Below are positions 22,316-32,349 of a stretch of DNA of 64,000 nucleotides, in pieces. The notes under the pieces were generated by a model. The model ran no database searches. It was given only the letters and a program-made list of their open reading frames with translations, and was not told the origin of the DNA. Position 1 is the stretch's first letter. Every line of letters starts with the position of its first letter. The position numbers were made by a program, and so were the translations under genes. The stretch comes from Sphagnum compactum (Eukaryota > Bryophyta > Sphagnopsida > Sphagnales). The stretch spans positions 19,398,304 to 19,462,303 of the forward strand of contig OZ234496.1 of NCBI GenBank assembly GCA_965153455.1. The letters run 5' to 3'.

Positions 22316-23632
22316 ATGTCGGGTCCATTAAAGGTCAATCAAGTCTCGTTATGCCAACAGCCCACCTCTCATAGCACCGGAACGGTTCCAGCCATGGACA
22401 ACAAAGATACGAAGAGCATCGTCGGTGGTGTGGAAAATGAGGGAGTGTTTTCCTCTGACATTTCTTCTGTTCAAGGGCATACCTCTGCGGTTGTACACGC
22501 GCCGGGCCAAAATGAAGAGTTCAAGGCGGACACGCATAACCTCAGCAGCAGCTCCTCCGAGGAAGGGTCTACTACAAACCTCGGCAGCAGCAGCTCGGAG
22601 GAGGAGGTTGCCTCTTCAGTGGTAGCACCGTTGTATTCCGCCTCAGCACCTGAGTCCCTTTGGAGTGACGTTCGGCCGCGCGATGCGAGTGGTGCGGAGA
22701 CCGAAAATGAAGAAGAGAGTTTCCGTCTAGTGCGACGAATACCTCCGTCGGAGCTTGAAATAGTGCGCAAGATCGCAGAAGAGGGTCAAGCCAAAATCTT
22801 CTCTGCGATGTGGTTGAAGACCCGACGAGTGGTTGTCAAAAGATATAAGAACCCAAACGTGAGCGTGGCGGACTTGCAGCGGCAAATGGAAATGGTGATG
22901 AAGGCTTTTAAAGGGACATCGATGTGTGGACTTTGCAAAGTGTATGGGGTGTCAAAGGATAAAAAAGGAAAAGCGTTGCTGGTCATGCCACACATGCACT
23001 GTGATCTGCATGAGCTCATCAATCAGAAAGCTATGGATAATTATGACATATATCATATAGTGCAGGGAATTGCAAGGGGGCTGAAAAATTTGCATGCATG
23101 TGGACGGATACACAAAGATGTCAAGTCCGGCAACATCCTTGTGATCGTTAAAAAATCATTTTTCAGACACCCCGGCCCAGTCCGTTGGGTGGTGCGACCT
23201 TGGGGTCCTAAGAAGCATGGAGATTCTTGGCAGCTCTCGCGATTTGAAAATGGTAGGGAACTATCATGTGGTACAAAGGTCAACGCTTACATCGGGGACT
23301 ATGAGAGTGTGGATGATGTTGACGGCACAGGTTTTTATAGGGCACCCGAAGTGTTGAAAGCATTGGAGTATGGATCCCTGGAGGACTTGAAACGCGCATA
23401 TTCGCCTGCTGTGGATGTCTATGGTTTTGGCATGGTCTTGTATGAGATACTCACTGGCCGAATTCCTTTCGAAGGCCATCTCAAGGCCGATTACGACCTG
23501 GTTATCTCTGGCCAAAGACCAGACATTCCTGATGATGTGACCCCTAAGATGAGGGATTTACTCCTCCGTTGTTGGCATCAGGATCCACACCAACGACCTA
23601 GTTGGACTGAGATTGAAAAATATCTTTCATAG
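22316..23632 (+). CDS. Divergent TKL-like protein kinase, 438 aa, atypical catalytic motifs
   Basis: Single-exon frame from ATG 22,316 (a second candidate ATG at 22,394, MDNKD) to TAG at 23,630. Residues 1-140 are acidic and Ser-rich, with (S)n EE blocks and no known domain. The kinase domain runs from about 145 to 438. The glycine loop is degenerate (KIAEEGQAKIF, no GxGxxG), the ATP lysine is present (VVVKRY, Lys175), and the catalytic loop reads IHKDVKSGN (HKD instead of HRD, Asp268 kept). A 40-residue insert rich in Pro, Trp and Arg (SFFRHPGPVRWVV) precedes an altered metal-binding motif, GDYE where DFG is usual (Asp328 kept). YRAPEV (343-345), DVYGFGMVLYEILTGRIPF and the final LLRCWHQDPHQRPSW are typical TKL-type C-lobe motifs. 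The retained Lys and both Asp mean activity is possible; a pseudokinase role is equally open. Confidence 0.8.
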   Translation: MSGPLKVNQVSLCQQPTSHSTGTVPAMDNKDTKSIVGGVENEGVFSSDISSVQGHTSAVVHAPGQNEEFKADTHNLSSSSSEEGSTTNLGSSSSEEEVASSVVAPLYSASAPESLWSDVRPRDASGAETENEEESFRLVRRIPPSELEIVRKIAEEGQAKIFSAMWLKTRRVVVKRYKNPNVSVADLQRQMEMVMKAFKGTSMCGLCKVYGVSKDKKGKALLVMPHMHCDLHELINQKAMDNYDIYHIVQGIARGLKNLHACGRIHKDVKSGNILVIVKKSFFRHPGPVRWVVRPWGPKKHGDSWQLSRFENGRELSCGTKVNAYIGDYESVDDVDGTGFYRAPEVLKALEYGSLEDLKRAYSPAVDVYGFGMVLYEILTGRIPFEGHLKADYDLVISGQRPDIPDDVTPKMRDLLLRCWHQDPHQRPSWTEIEKYLS

Positions 23633-24287
23633 AAATTTTCTTGCATTCAACACCATGAATGGTTTCGTCCTAGTTTAGTCAAAGCTTAGCACAAGTTCAT
23701 GGCACCCCATCTCAAACCAATCTTGTAATGTATTCATCACCATGTCAAAATTTCAGCAAATGTTTTTGACATATTTTGGATAGAGCCACAGTTTTGGAAC
23801 AACTTCCTAGGGTCTGATTCGCTTGACAAGGGCCAACCTTTTTCAATTGAACCCACATGTTTTTGACCTTCTAACAAATTGAGGTCAGAATTCTTTGGCG
23901 TGTGCTCATTGTGGGCTTCGTTGGGGGCATCCTAAGTTTTAACTTAGAAGGATTATAGAGTCTACACAGCTACACTTGCTTGCCTATGGAATTCAAGGCA
24001 TCACAAAGAAACCATTGTCTAGAACGTTATGAAATTGTGCTTCTCTTATTTTGGTAACCCTTTGGTTAAAATAGGTGGGCATTGAAGAAAAGTCATCTTG
24101 CCTCCCTCAAAATCCAGATCCCCCAAAAGCTTCAAACTGTATCCTGTTCCCCCTCCTCCTCCCTGTCTGTCTGTTTGTCTTTATGTCTGTGAAATAATAG
24201 ACTATCCTTGAGCATGTAAGGCAAGAACCTCGATGTCAAAAAGGCGAGGTGCAATGTTGTTGCAAGGACAATCGACAACTTGTATCG
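23633..24287. other. 3' flank of the kinase gene, no further gene recognised
   Basis: Non-coding by inspection; probably contains the kinase 3' UTR. A 'ctgtctgtctgtttgtct' run lies at about 24,163-24,180. Confidence 0.4.
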
Positions 24288-24364
24288 ACTACTTTGAGTT
24301 TTTGATATAACAGAAAAGTGTTGTATCAAAAACTACTTTTGTTGAATAAAAAACTCAAAGTAGT
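24288..24364. other. Two overlapping, mutually exclusive inverted repeats
   Basis: Outer arms 24,288-24,303 and 24,349-24,364 (ACTACTTTGAGTTTTT) are perfect over 16 bp. Inner arms 24,298-24,312 and 24,319-24,333 (GTTTTTGATATAACA) pair with one mismatch around a GAAAAG loop. They share 24,298-24,303, so a single strand can form one full hairpin or the other. Function unknown. Confidence 0.7.
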
Positions 24365-24495
24365 TAGTCATTGCATGTCAGGCTACGTCCACCTCAATCT
24401 GCCGGTGGCCAGCCAATGCAAAACAATGGCTTCCAATGTTCCAATGGTCAAACAAACAGCTGCTGCAGCAGCATCGGATGGATTCCTTGCAGCAG

Positions 24496-24990
24496 CATAT
24501 GTATGACACTTTGAAGATTAACACTTTGAAGAAGAAGAAGTAGAAGACGAAGAAGAAGATGAGTACTACTGGCTCATGAGTGGCACTAGTCACGACGAAG
24601 CAGCAGCACGAGCCTTTGAATGTGGAGTCAGATCACGTCAAAGTGCGTCAGACCCCAGCAACATATGTATGACACTTGAAGATTAACACTTTGAAGAAGA
24701 AGAAGTAGAAGACGAAGAAGAAGATGAGTACTACTGGCTCATGAGTGGCACTAGTCACGACGAAGCAGCAGCACGAGCCTTTGAATGTGGAGTCAGATCA
24801 CGTCAAAGTGCGTCAGACCCCAGCAACATATGTATGACACTTGAAGATTAACACTTTGAAGACGAAGAAGTAGAAGACGAAGAAGAAGATGAGTACTACT
24901 GGCTCATGAGTGGCACTAGTCACGACGAAGCAGCAGCACGAGCCTTTGAATGTGGAGTCAGATCACGTCAAAGTGCGTCAGACCCAAGCT
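24496..24990 (+). repeat. Three tandem units of about 165 bp encoding an acidic motif
   Basis: Units start at 24,496, 24,662 and 24,827 ('catatgtatgacact') and are nearly identical. 165 bp is 55 codons, so one + frame is kept through units 2 and 3; it reads HFEEEEVEDEEEDEYYW, then about 30 residues (LMSGTSHDEAAARAFECG...), then one TAA per unit. A run 'gaagaagaagtagaagacg' dominates each unit. Upstream, an ATG at about 24,426 opens a short Ala-rich frame (MASNVPMVKQTAAAAASDG) that stops inside unit 1. This could be a decayed exon repeat or non-coding satellite seed. Confidence 0.85.
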
Positions 24991-26351
24991 GCTTTTGATC
25001 CAAGAATTTGGAACACCAACCCCACAAACTAAGCACTCACATTCCGCACTAGTAGATTTCACACTCTTGGAGGGAGACTGCCTGCAGCTGTTTGACAACT
25101 AGAAATGGGGAATTGGGTCTCGAATCGGAACTTCAAGCAAGCAAGCAAAAGAGGAAGAGGAGGAGTTGTTGCTTGAATGAAAGAAGAAACTGAATATACA
25201 AAGTTGGTATTCTACCACCACCACCACCAACCACAACAACAACCACGATTCCTCGTCACAGCATCATCATCAAGCACTAGTGAGAGCTGCAAAGGATCAT
25301 GTTCCGTCCACACCAGATTCAACTGTTGTGACTAGGCACACACACAAAAAATAAAATAAAAATCCTTTTACCAGTCAGTCAGGCAGTCGGCTGAAGAAGA
25401 AGAAGAAGCAAGTTCTTTTGCTTGCTTGAATGAATGAATGCACGAATGCTGATGCTCCCCTCCCTGCCTACCTCCTCACGAGTTGCTCGTCATGTCCAAA
25501 ACTCAGCTCCTCTTGCAGGGGGTGCTTTGCAGCTAGTGCCCACTTATGAGGTACTTCACCGAAGCTGAGCTGAATGCTCTCACTCTATCCTTCCTGCTCC
25601 ACCATCTCTCCTCCTACAAAACAATTTTCTTTCCAATTTGCCAAGAAACAAAGCAAGCCAAGCAAAGCTAAGCACAAACTGCTTCTCCTTGTCTTTCTCT
25701 GGCACCAGAGTGCTTTTCTTTTTGTTTTTTCCCTGCCTATATATAGCCAGAAACGCTGTACTCAGGAATGGAAAAAGTGCTAAATAAAATCAAGTGTTTT
25801 TCTGGAGATTCTCAATAGCCAGAATTCGAGAAAATTTTGAATAAATATCGTCATATTTTCTGTAAATGGTTCAAGGAAGTTACCCCCCGCCCCTCCCCCA
25901 AATGAAAACCCAAAAAAATTGGATGTTTCAGAATTTCTTGTTTTCATTTTTTAGGCTATACCGGATTTGCCTAAATCATTCTTCCCCACTTCCTTCATCG
26001 CCAGTTTGGCGACGAATCACAAATCAAACACTAGCTGTCTCTTTTCTGTCGCTCGGCCGCGTGTCTGACTGACCTGGCTTGCCAATGTGAACACGTTTCT
26101 CACGCCCTGGAATAGGTAGGTACGTACCTAGGCGTATGATCTGCTCCGACCCTAAATGCTACTAGGCTTAAGACCACGTACTGTCCTAAGTAGCGTACAC
26201 CAACTTCCAAGTAAGATGCCTCTCCTTTGGGTGCGCAATAATTTTGTAGGTGTAAGATCCTTGGTCTTTAGTTCTAATGGACTCTCTGGTCCCAAACGGA
26301 CGATAAAATTGTAAACAGTTCCGGGTATACCTATTCATTGATATATATATT
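24991..26351. other. Intergenic, promoter-like patches but no gene recognised
   Basis: GC-richer than surroundings. 'ctatatatag' at 25,737-25,746 after a pyrimidine-rich stretch looks like a + strand TATA box, yet no convincing coding exon follows within 2 kb. 'aggtaggtacgtacctaggc' (26,114-26,133) is a short palindromic patch. Confidence 0.35.
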
Positions 26352-26509
26352 GGAAATTTTTTAATTCACTCCTTTTTTGGTTAAATTCACATCCTTACGG
26401 AGGATGCAGAGAATGTCCTTTGAGGCCAAACCTTGCCCACCGAGCGCTCACACTTTAACTAAAGAAGGGTGTGAATTTAACCAAAAAAGGTGTGAATTTA
26501 AAATTTTCT
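26352..26509. repeat. Foldback repeat (MITE-like), arms of 34-45 bp
   Basis: Arms 26,363-26,396 and 26,465-26,498 ('aattcactccttttttggtt' and its complement) pair with about two mismatches, and pairing extends more loosely out to 26,352 and 26,509. The 68-bp loop has no coding sense. The flanks are AT-rich, so a TA-type target duplication cannot be judged. Confidence 0.75.
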
Positions 26510-28235
26510 TACATATTTTAGTTTTTTTTTTCAAACATTCCAAAGTTTCAGTTCTGGTGATTGAAAATTTGAGCCAAAATTGGGTCTAATTTCTAAATCT
26601 AGTTCTGGAATTGGAATCCAAATTTTTCTTTTGATAAATTGGACCCATAACTAAATCCTCAATTCCATTTATTCGGAACCAAAACCTTTTAAAAAAGAAA
26701 AAACAGGACTAAACCCAACAGCTAGTCAGGAAGTTGATTGCCACTCCCAATTTGGGTTACCCCAAACTGGGTCTCATTTTCAAAACCCGAACCTGAACTG
26801 GAACGGGTATTTTTTCTTTTATTTTGTTTAAGAATTGGACCCCAAAAACTAGGAATCCAGTTCGGGATTATGTGTCGAACTAGAATCGTTCTCTTTTCTT
26901 TTTTTCAAATCGGAACCAGTTCTAATTTGTGTGTTTAGCTCAGAGGTAGAGATTCTACATAAAAGTAAAGAACTCTTTACAACATTTCAAAGGAACTAGG
27001 CTTTCATTTTTTTTGGTGCAAATTAAATTTTCGCACAAATGCGAAAATAAAAATGAAAAGGGAATATTCTATTACAATTTTATTTTTCTTTTCAGGAAAA
27101 TTTCGGCAAGTTTTCGGGAATATCTTTTTTGGCACATTTTCTTTTTTCCAGTTGGAATTTATAAGGGAAGGACTTGTACCATCTTTTTTGCTTTTTAGAC
27201 ATGTTAAAAAAAGATGTCACCATTTCATGCTAAATCCCTTTTGGGATGCTCCCAAAACATTAGGAATTTGAAAGAAAACAAAAACAATTACATTAGAGTA
27301 ACAAGATTTTCCATATTGTTTGTCCCAAAGAACCACAAAATTTTGTCCAAATCAAATCCCTTTTCTTCTCTCTCTCTTTTCTCAGCAAGGCGACTTTTTT
27401 AAAGAATCCTGCTACCCATAGAAGGAGAGAGTCTAAAGTATAAACCTGGTGAACTCAATCTTCTTCCTTCACTTTTCTAACGAATTTTCTCAATTTCAAA
27501 AATGCGTGTTGAGAAGGTCGCATGATATTTTCAGATTTTGTTGCATTTTGGCAAATTTTGCACATAAAAAACATTGTTTAAGATATATTACATACCTTAT
27601 ACTTGTTGCCCACCAGGTTGAACCTTGGAAGTAGGCTCATTTTGAACAAAAGAAAAGCTCGATATTGTTGGGGAACACTTCAACTTGGAATTGTTGTATC
27701 CCACCTTTGATGAACCAGCACCATCACTCGTACCACCTGATGCTTCCCTTGGATACCTTGAAGTATTTGGTGTGGGTTATCATTTCGAGCATTCATATTC
27801 GAGATCCTTTCTCAAAAGTCCATCTAGTCCATATTGGTATACGGATGGATATCTTTCAAGTGTAGGTCAAAGCTCAGGCTGGATGTGGAAAATGCAGCAC
27901 CAAGAATGGGACGAACTTTTAGCTCGTTTCATTTTGAATTGTCGATGGCATGAACTTTTGTTAGCAATTCTCAAAAGGATGGAGTAATGCATGTGGTGTG
28001 CAAACTATTTATTGTTTAGAGCCCATTACATAGTTCAGGAGCCTTGGATGTTGAAAGTGTCTTGTATGTTATCCTTTAGACATACTCATACTTCAAGTGC
28101 ATGCATTAAACTCATTTGCAAGGGCCAACAGTTTCAACATCTTCATACGAAATTAGAATGCAAGTTTCAAGCATGAAAGTAGTTATAACATCTAGACATG
28201 TTAATGTGTATGGTTCAAGGTTTTCTTTAAAGGAT
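26510..28235. other. AT-rich intergenic DNA, one unexplained open frame at 27.69 kb
   Basis: A + frame at 27,685-27,987 (100 codons) has a fairly balanced composition (ELLYPTFDEPAPSLVPP near its start, WDELLARFILNCRWHELL near its end) but no motif I know, no supported splice partners, and ends in a stop. It may be a fragment of a dead transposon gene. Near 26,560-26,930 short blocks of the type 'aattggaccc' recur. Confidence 0.3.
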
Positions 28236-28500
28236 GTAGCCAAAATGGGGATGTAGTATGTATAAAAATAGAATCCTTATGTATTCTTGGCTAACTACAT
28301 GAACTTATCAAAAACAATTAGTGATTTGGATGTTTTTCTTTGAAATCTAATGACAAATTGGGCCAATTTTTCCATGATGAATCCTTTGTATAGGTCCAAA
28401 TCATGTTTTCTAGGTTGAAATTTGGTAGTTGTAAAACAATTTTTGCATGTCAAAGCTCAAAAATGTGCATAGTATCTTAGAATAAGTAAAAGATTGTCTA
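28236..28500 (+). repeat. Interspersed repeat copy joined to a segment shared with the MBD 3' region
   Basis: 28,236-28,430 matches the palindrome-core family downstream half ('tattcttggctaactac', 'gaacttatc', 'aatcctttgtat', 'ggttgaaatttgg'). It is followed at 28,435-28,500 by about 65 bp close to 45,288-45,352, including 'aatgtgcatagtatcttag' and 'aaagattgtc'. Confidence 0.65.
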
Positions 28501-29479
28501 CTTTTGGCTTGCGACGTTTATTTATATATCTTTATTTATGTACATGTCATACTTGGAAAAACTTAGTGTATGTTTCTTTCTTCGGATTTAATAATGACAA
28601 TTGCTACCACAAAGATTTGCTTCTTTTTCTTGAAGCCTTGAAGCCAAAATTCAAAATTACAAACCACATTAAACAACAATTTATCACATTATTAAGAACA
28701 AGAATAATCACTAAAAACAAATGTGTCATAACAACAACAATTAAACAAACATAGTTGAACAACATTGTGTGTAGTTACACATTTTGCAACACAAATTGAA
28801 TAGTTTGAAAATAATCACGAGAACAAATTTAGTTGAACTAAATTGAAGAGCATCAAATTCAAAAGTGGAAAAATTCTAACCAGATGGCACCATCACATTA
28901 AGATCCAATTTGAACATGAAAAAAATTTGTCACATAGTGATTCGACTCCATACACTTTGTTCTAAAGGAACTTTTTTTCATAAACAACTTCCGGAAGTAA
29001 AGAATCTATTCACTTTTTTAACACGTAGGGAAAATTGAAACATAACTAGTCAACTTGGATTAAATGTACATTCAAAAGTAAAGAAAAGAATCTAGCAAAA
29101 AAATTGTTTGAAAGCTAAATTCAACATAAAGGAATATTTGGCAAAAATAAACCTACTTTTGGCAGCGGAAGTAGGGAATATAAACGTTAGATGGATTAAA
29201 TGTACATTGAGAATTACATCCAATTAATCCAGTATAATGTTTTTTCAAAGCAACATTGATCAAAAATGAAAATTTAACTCATATAAACCTACTTTTGGCA
29301 TTGAAAGTAGGGATTCCATTGACTTACAACATCCTATGACATTATCTGCTTCAAAAACATTGAGAATATCAAAATTGCTTATATTATAACCAATAAGACC
29401 ATAGGATCCCGAGTAGTTTTGGATTTCCTAAATTAAATTATGTATTGAATTAACCATGTGGATTCATGGATTTCTTCAA
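28501..29479. other. AT-rich intergenic DNA, no gene recognised
   Basis: Very A/T-rich, short frames only. 'acctacttttggca..gaagtaggga' occurs twice (about 29,150 and 29,287), a minor local repeat. Confidence 0.4.
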
Positions 29480-30559
29480 AAATCACCTTAGAGCTCAAGA
29501 TGATGGTGTCTAGTGATGAATGAGTGCATCAACGTAAAGTGAATTGAGAAAAAAACTCAACCAAGACTAGGAGAATATTGAACCCACCTAACACAAAAGG
29601 TTATCTTCTACAACCATTTTGCACAAATTGTGTTTAAAAAGCCTAACTTGGGAAACTTGTTTACCTTTCGCAAGACAACATATTGGTTCCATTGTTATAG
29701 CCACTTCACCTTCTTCTCACTACTCACACAAGATGTGACCAATAGTTGAAACTTTTTAGTTAACATTTCTGGTTCAAAGTTCATATCATAATGGGTCAGA
29801 ACCTATTCCAAAAATGCATCTCCAAGGGCAGGGTCACAAACTATTAAATGTTTTAGAAAGGCATTGTAGTTTTCCTTGCGGCACACTTGCTCCATAGTTT
29901 TCTCCATCAACTCATGCATCCTTGTTTGAAATCAAAGCGAAGGATCAAGATTTTTTTCATAGTAAAACATGAAAGCAACATTCGATGTGGAAAGCTTGCA
30001 CTACAAACGCAGTCATGATCAAATCAAATTTTTTTGATATCCTTGTCCAAACAAATGAACCTATGTACTTCAAAATATCTTTGGGTCATGATTTTACCTT
30101 ATCTTGTATAAATATTCAATAAAGGCTTCTTGTGTGAGTGAATACCAAGTCTTCCTTGACTTGGACTCGCATTTCTTGAAGACATTTGCTAGGAGGACTC
30201 CTCTGAATTGATCCAAGGGTATTTTGCCTATGTTTTGGATTTGGAAAAAGTCATGGACAAGGCTTGGTCAAACATGGTCAAATTCAATAAACCTTAAACA
30301 ATAAAAATCAATTCATTAGAAGTTGTACCTAGTAGGTTCAATCAAAATAGAAATGCTCGTAGTTTAGGTCAAACTTACTTATTAAGGTTCTTCATTGTCG
30401 TGAGAAATTCAACTAGACCCACAATTGTGTCGAAAACAATTGAATCCACAAAAATATTATAGGCGAGATCATCTCCATGGACACGGTTGATGTATGGAAG
30501 CCAAGACTACAAGCAGTGGTTTCCATCCCAAACAAAGAACATTTTCTTTGTTAATGTTT
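29480..30559 (-). pseudogene. Second ORF remnant of a DDE-type transposon (decayed)
   Basis: Read on the minus strand the sequence keeps stretches of protein character broken by stops and frameshifts: WLPYINRVHGDDLAYNIF then VDSIVFDT just after 30,540, and further down CDPALGDAFL near 29,850. It follows directly on the transposase remnant at 30,560-31,480 in the same orientation. From memory, plant and fungal transposons of this kind often carry such a companion ORF; no function is known to me. Many in-frame stops make it non-functional. Confidence 0.4.
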
Positions 30560-31480
30560 GGAGGTCAAGATGAGCTAGAAAAAAATCTTCAAATTTTTGG
30601 TTTTTAGTTCTCTAGTGTTGATCTTAGTAACCCTCATGGTCATGAAATGATTCCTCATGGCCTTGCCAATTTGTTGGTGATACATAGAATATTTTATCAC
30701 CTTCTCAGTATCCAACATAAAATGTTGTTCCATTTTAAGGATGTCAATACTTGAATGCATGTTTTAGCAACTATTGCATAATTACATCTGTTGGTTAAAG
30801 GACACTACTGTAATTAGTTGAAATAAATATCACCAAGATATTTGGGTGTGTTTTTTTCATCCAATCCAAAAATTCATGGCGTTTATGCATAGACCAATAA
30901 TCTACCAACCACACCATCTTTTAACTTTCTTGCAATCTCAAGTGGCAAATTTGAATGTGTAAGTATGGCAACAAGATCTTACAGATGAATTGTTTTTTTA
31001 TTTCCAATGTCGACCAATGATTTTCACTAAAGGTAAGATCCCAACCTGAATTCATGCATTTGTCTTTTCCCTCATTAGATGGTGGTAGATAGCGATGAAT
31101 AGTACCTATGAACATAATTTGAAGGGGAAGTAAGAAACCATTTGGAGTTGAAGATACAACCGTTATAATTTGTGTTTTGCTTTCATTTTTGAAAACTTGA
31201 ATGTGTTTTGATCCTTTACTCTCCTAAGTCCTTTCTTTTATTCTTGGGATGAGATGAACACATGTTTGGTCATTATTAACAACTAAGGCTGGAGGAATGT
31301 TATAAGCTTTCATTAAGTAAGCTACATGATAAACCATGTTACATCCTTGTTTAGATCAATTAGGTGGTAGTTTACTCGCTACTATTGTGGCCATTTTGAA
31401 AGACCAATTCATGTATTGCTTCATGAATTAACAGGTCCATTTTCTTGTGACTATAAAACCTTCCAAGGCCTTCTTGCAAT
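30560..31480 (-). pseudogene. Decayed DDE (pogo/CENP-B-like) transposase
   Basis: Minus-strand translation gives an ordered set of motifs: YMNWSFKMATIVASKLP, IPPALVVNNDQTCVHLIP (first catalytic Asp in the NxDQT context), HRYLPPSNEGKDKC, GWDLTFSENHWSTLE, then MVWLVDYWSMHKRHEFLDWM (second Asp) and ISTNYSSVL followed by a stop and PTDVIMQ. Such motifs are those of the DDE_1/CENP-B-type endonuclease family as I remember it. At least four in-frame stops interrupt the frame, so it is dead. The N-terminal part may be represented by diverged sequence up to 31.85 kb, and a fragment of a related element lies at 36.5 kb on the other strand. Confidence 0.65.
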
Positions 31481-32349
31481 TTAAGGTGTCAGGGATTCTA
31501 TGATTCCACGAAAAATAAGTTGCACAGTGCCAGTCGAAAACAACTGTCCAACTTCTCTCATTTTTCGTAACATGACAACAAGTGAGTTGTGAACTTTTGG
31601 GTAGTTCTCCAATGCATGCATAGATTCTTTGTTAGATTTCACTGTAAGGCATATCATGCTGTACCAAGACTCTGATTCCTTGAAACAACTTGGGCTTAGG
31701 GGGACTTGGCAACAATAGGATACTACTCATGCATGTTGTGTGATGGGTAGATTTCATCCGTATCAAATGAATAGTGAGAACTGAGAGCCAATCCTCCCAT
31801 CCTGAGATATGATACACCGAACCACATGGTGTGGAATGCTACACATGTCCTTGGAAAAAAAAAAAAAGGTGCATAATCCTGAAAGCAGAAAACCCAGTTC
31901 TGTTTTTTTGCATGGTATACATTTGTTGCAAGCTGCTTAGGGCATGATACAAGCTCTCATATTGGATCAGATCAAACCTGTTTCAAGCTGGCAGACCTTC
32001 AACAAGTTTAACAATTGGGCATCCGACCTCCTTTGCAGAGACTCTTGATGAACAGTATATAATCCAGCCAGGTTGATGCTCAATGTACCTCTCTCTTTGA
32101 CCCACTGCAGCAGTGCATGATGACTCATTAATAGAAAACCTATGTCTCTGTGGCTGCCTGATGCTAGATCCTCAATGTAAAGGATTCAATCCAATATTCT
32201 GGTCTCAAGACCATCAAAAACTCTCCATACAGCTACTTTGCACTGAGAAGCAGCAGAGTCATCACAAGCTAAATCCCTAACACAAGAAGCAGACTCTTTT
32301 ACAATCTTGTCACAAAGGTCAAAATTTTTATTGGTCCCAACCAAAGGCC
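31481..32349. other. Intergenic and helicase 3' flank
   Basis: Left part is degraded transposon flank. From about 31,900 the sequence is more balanced and probably includes the 3' UTR of the minus-strand helicase. An A tract (31,855-31,867) is present. No further gene seen. Confidence 0.4.

Noticed and set aside
26936-26955. tRNA-like 5' half (TAGCTCAGAGGTAGAG, an A-box match)
   Set aside because: No matching acceptor stem, anticodon arm or B box follows within 100 bp, so a tRNA gene is not supported. It could be a tRNA-derived fragment.
27685-27987. 100-codon + frame with balanced composition
   Set aside because: No known motif, no start context, no splice partners; mentioned in the region description but not called as a gene.
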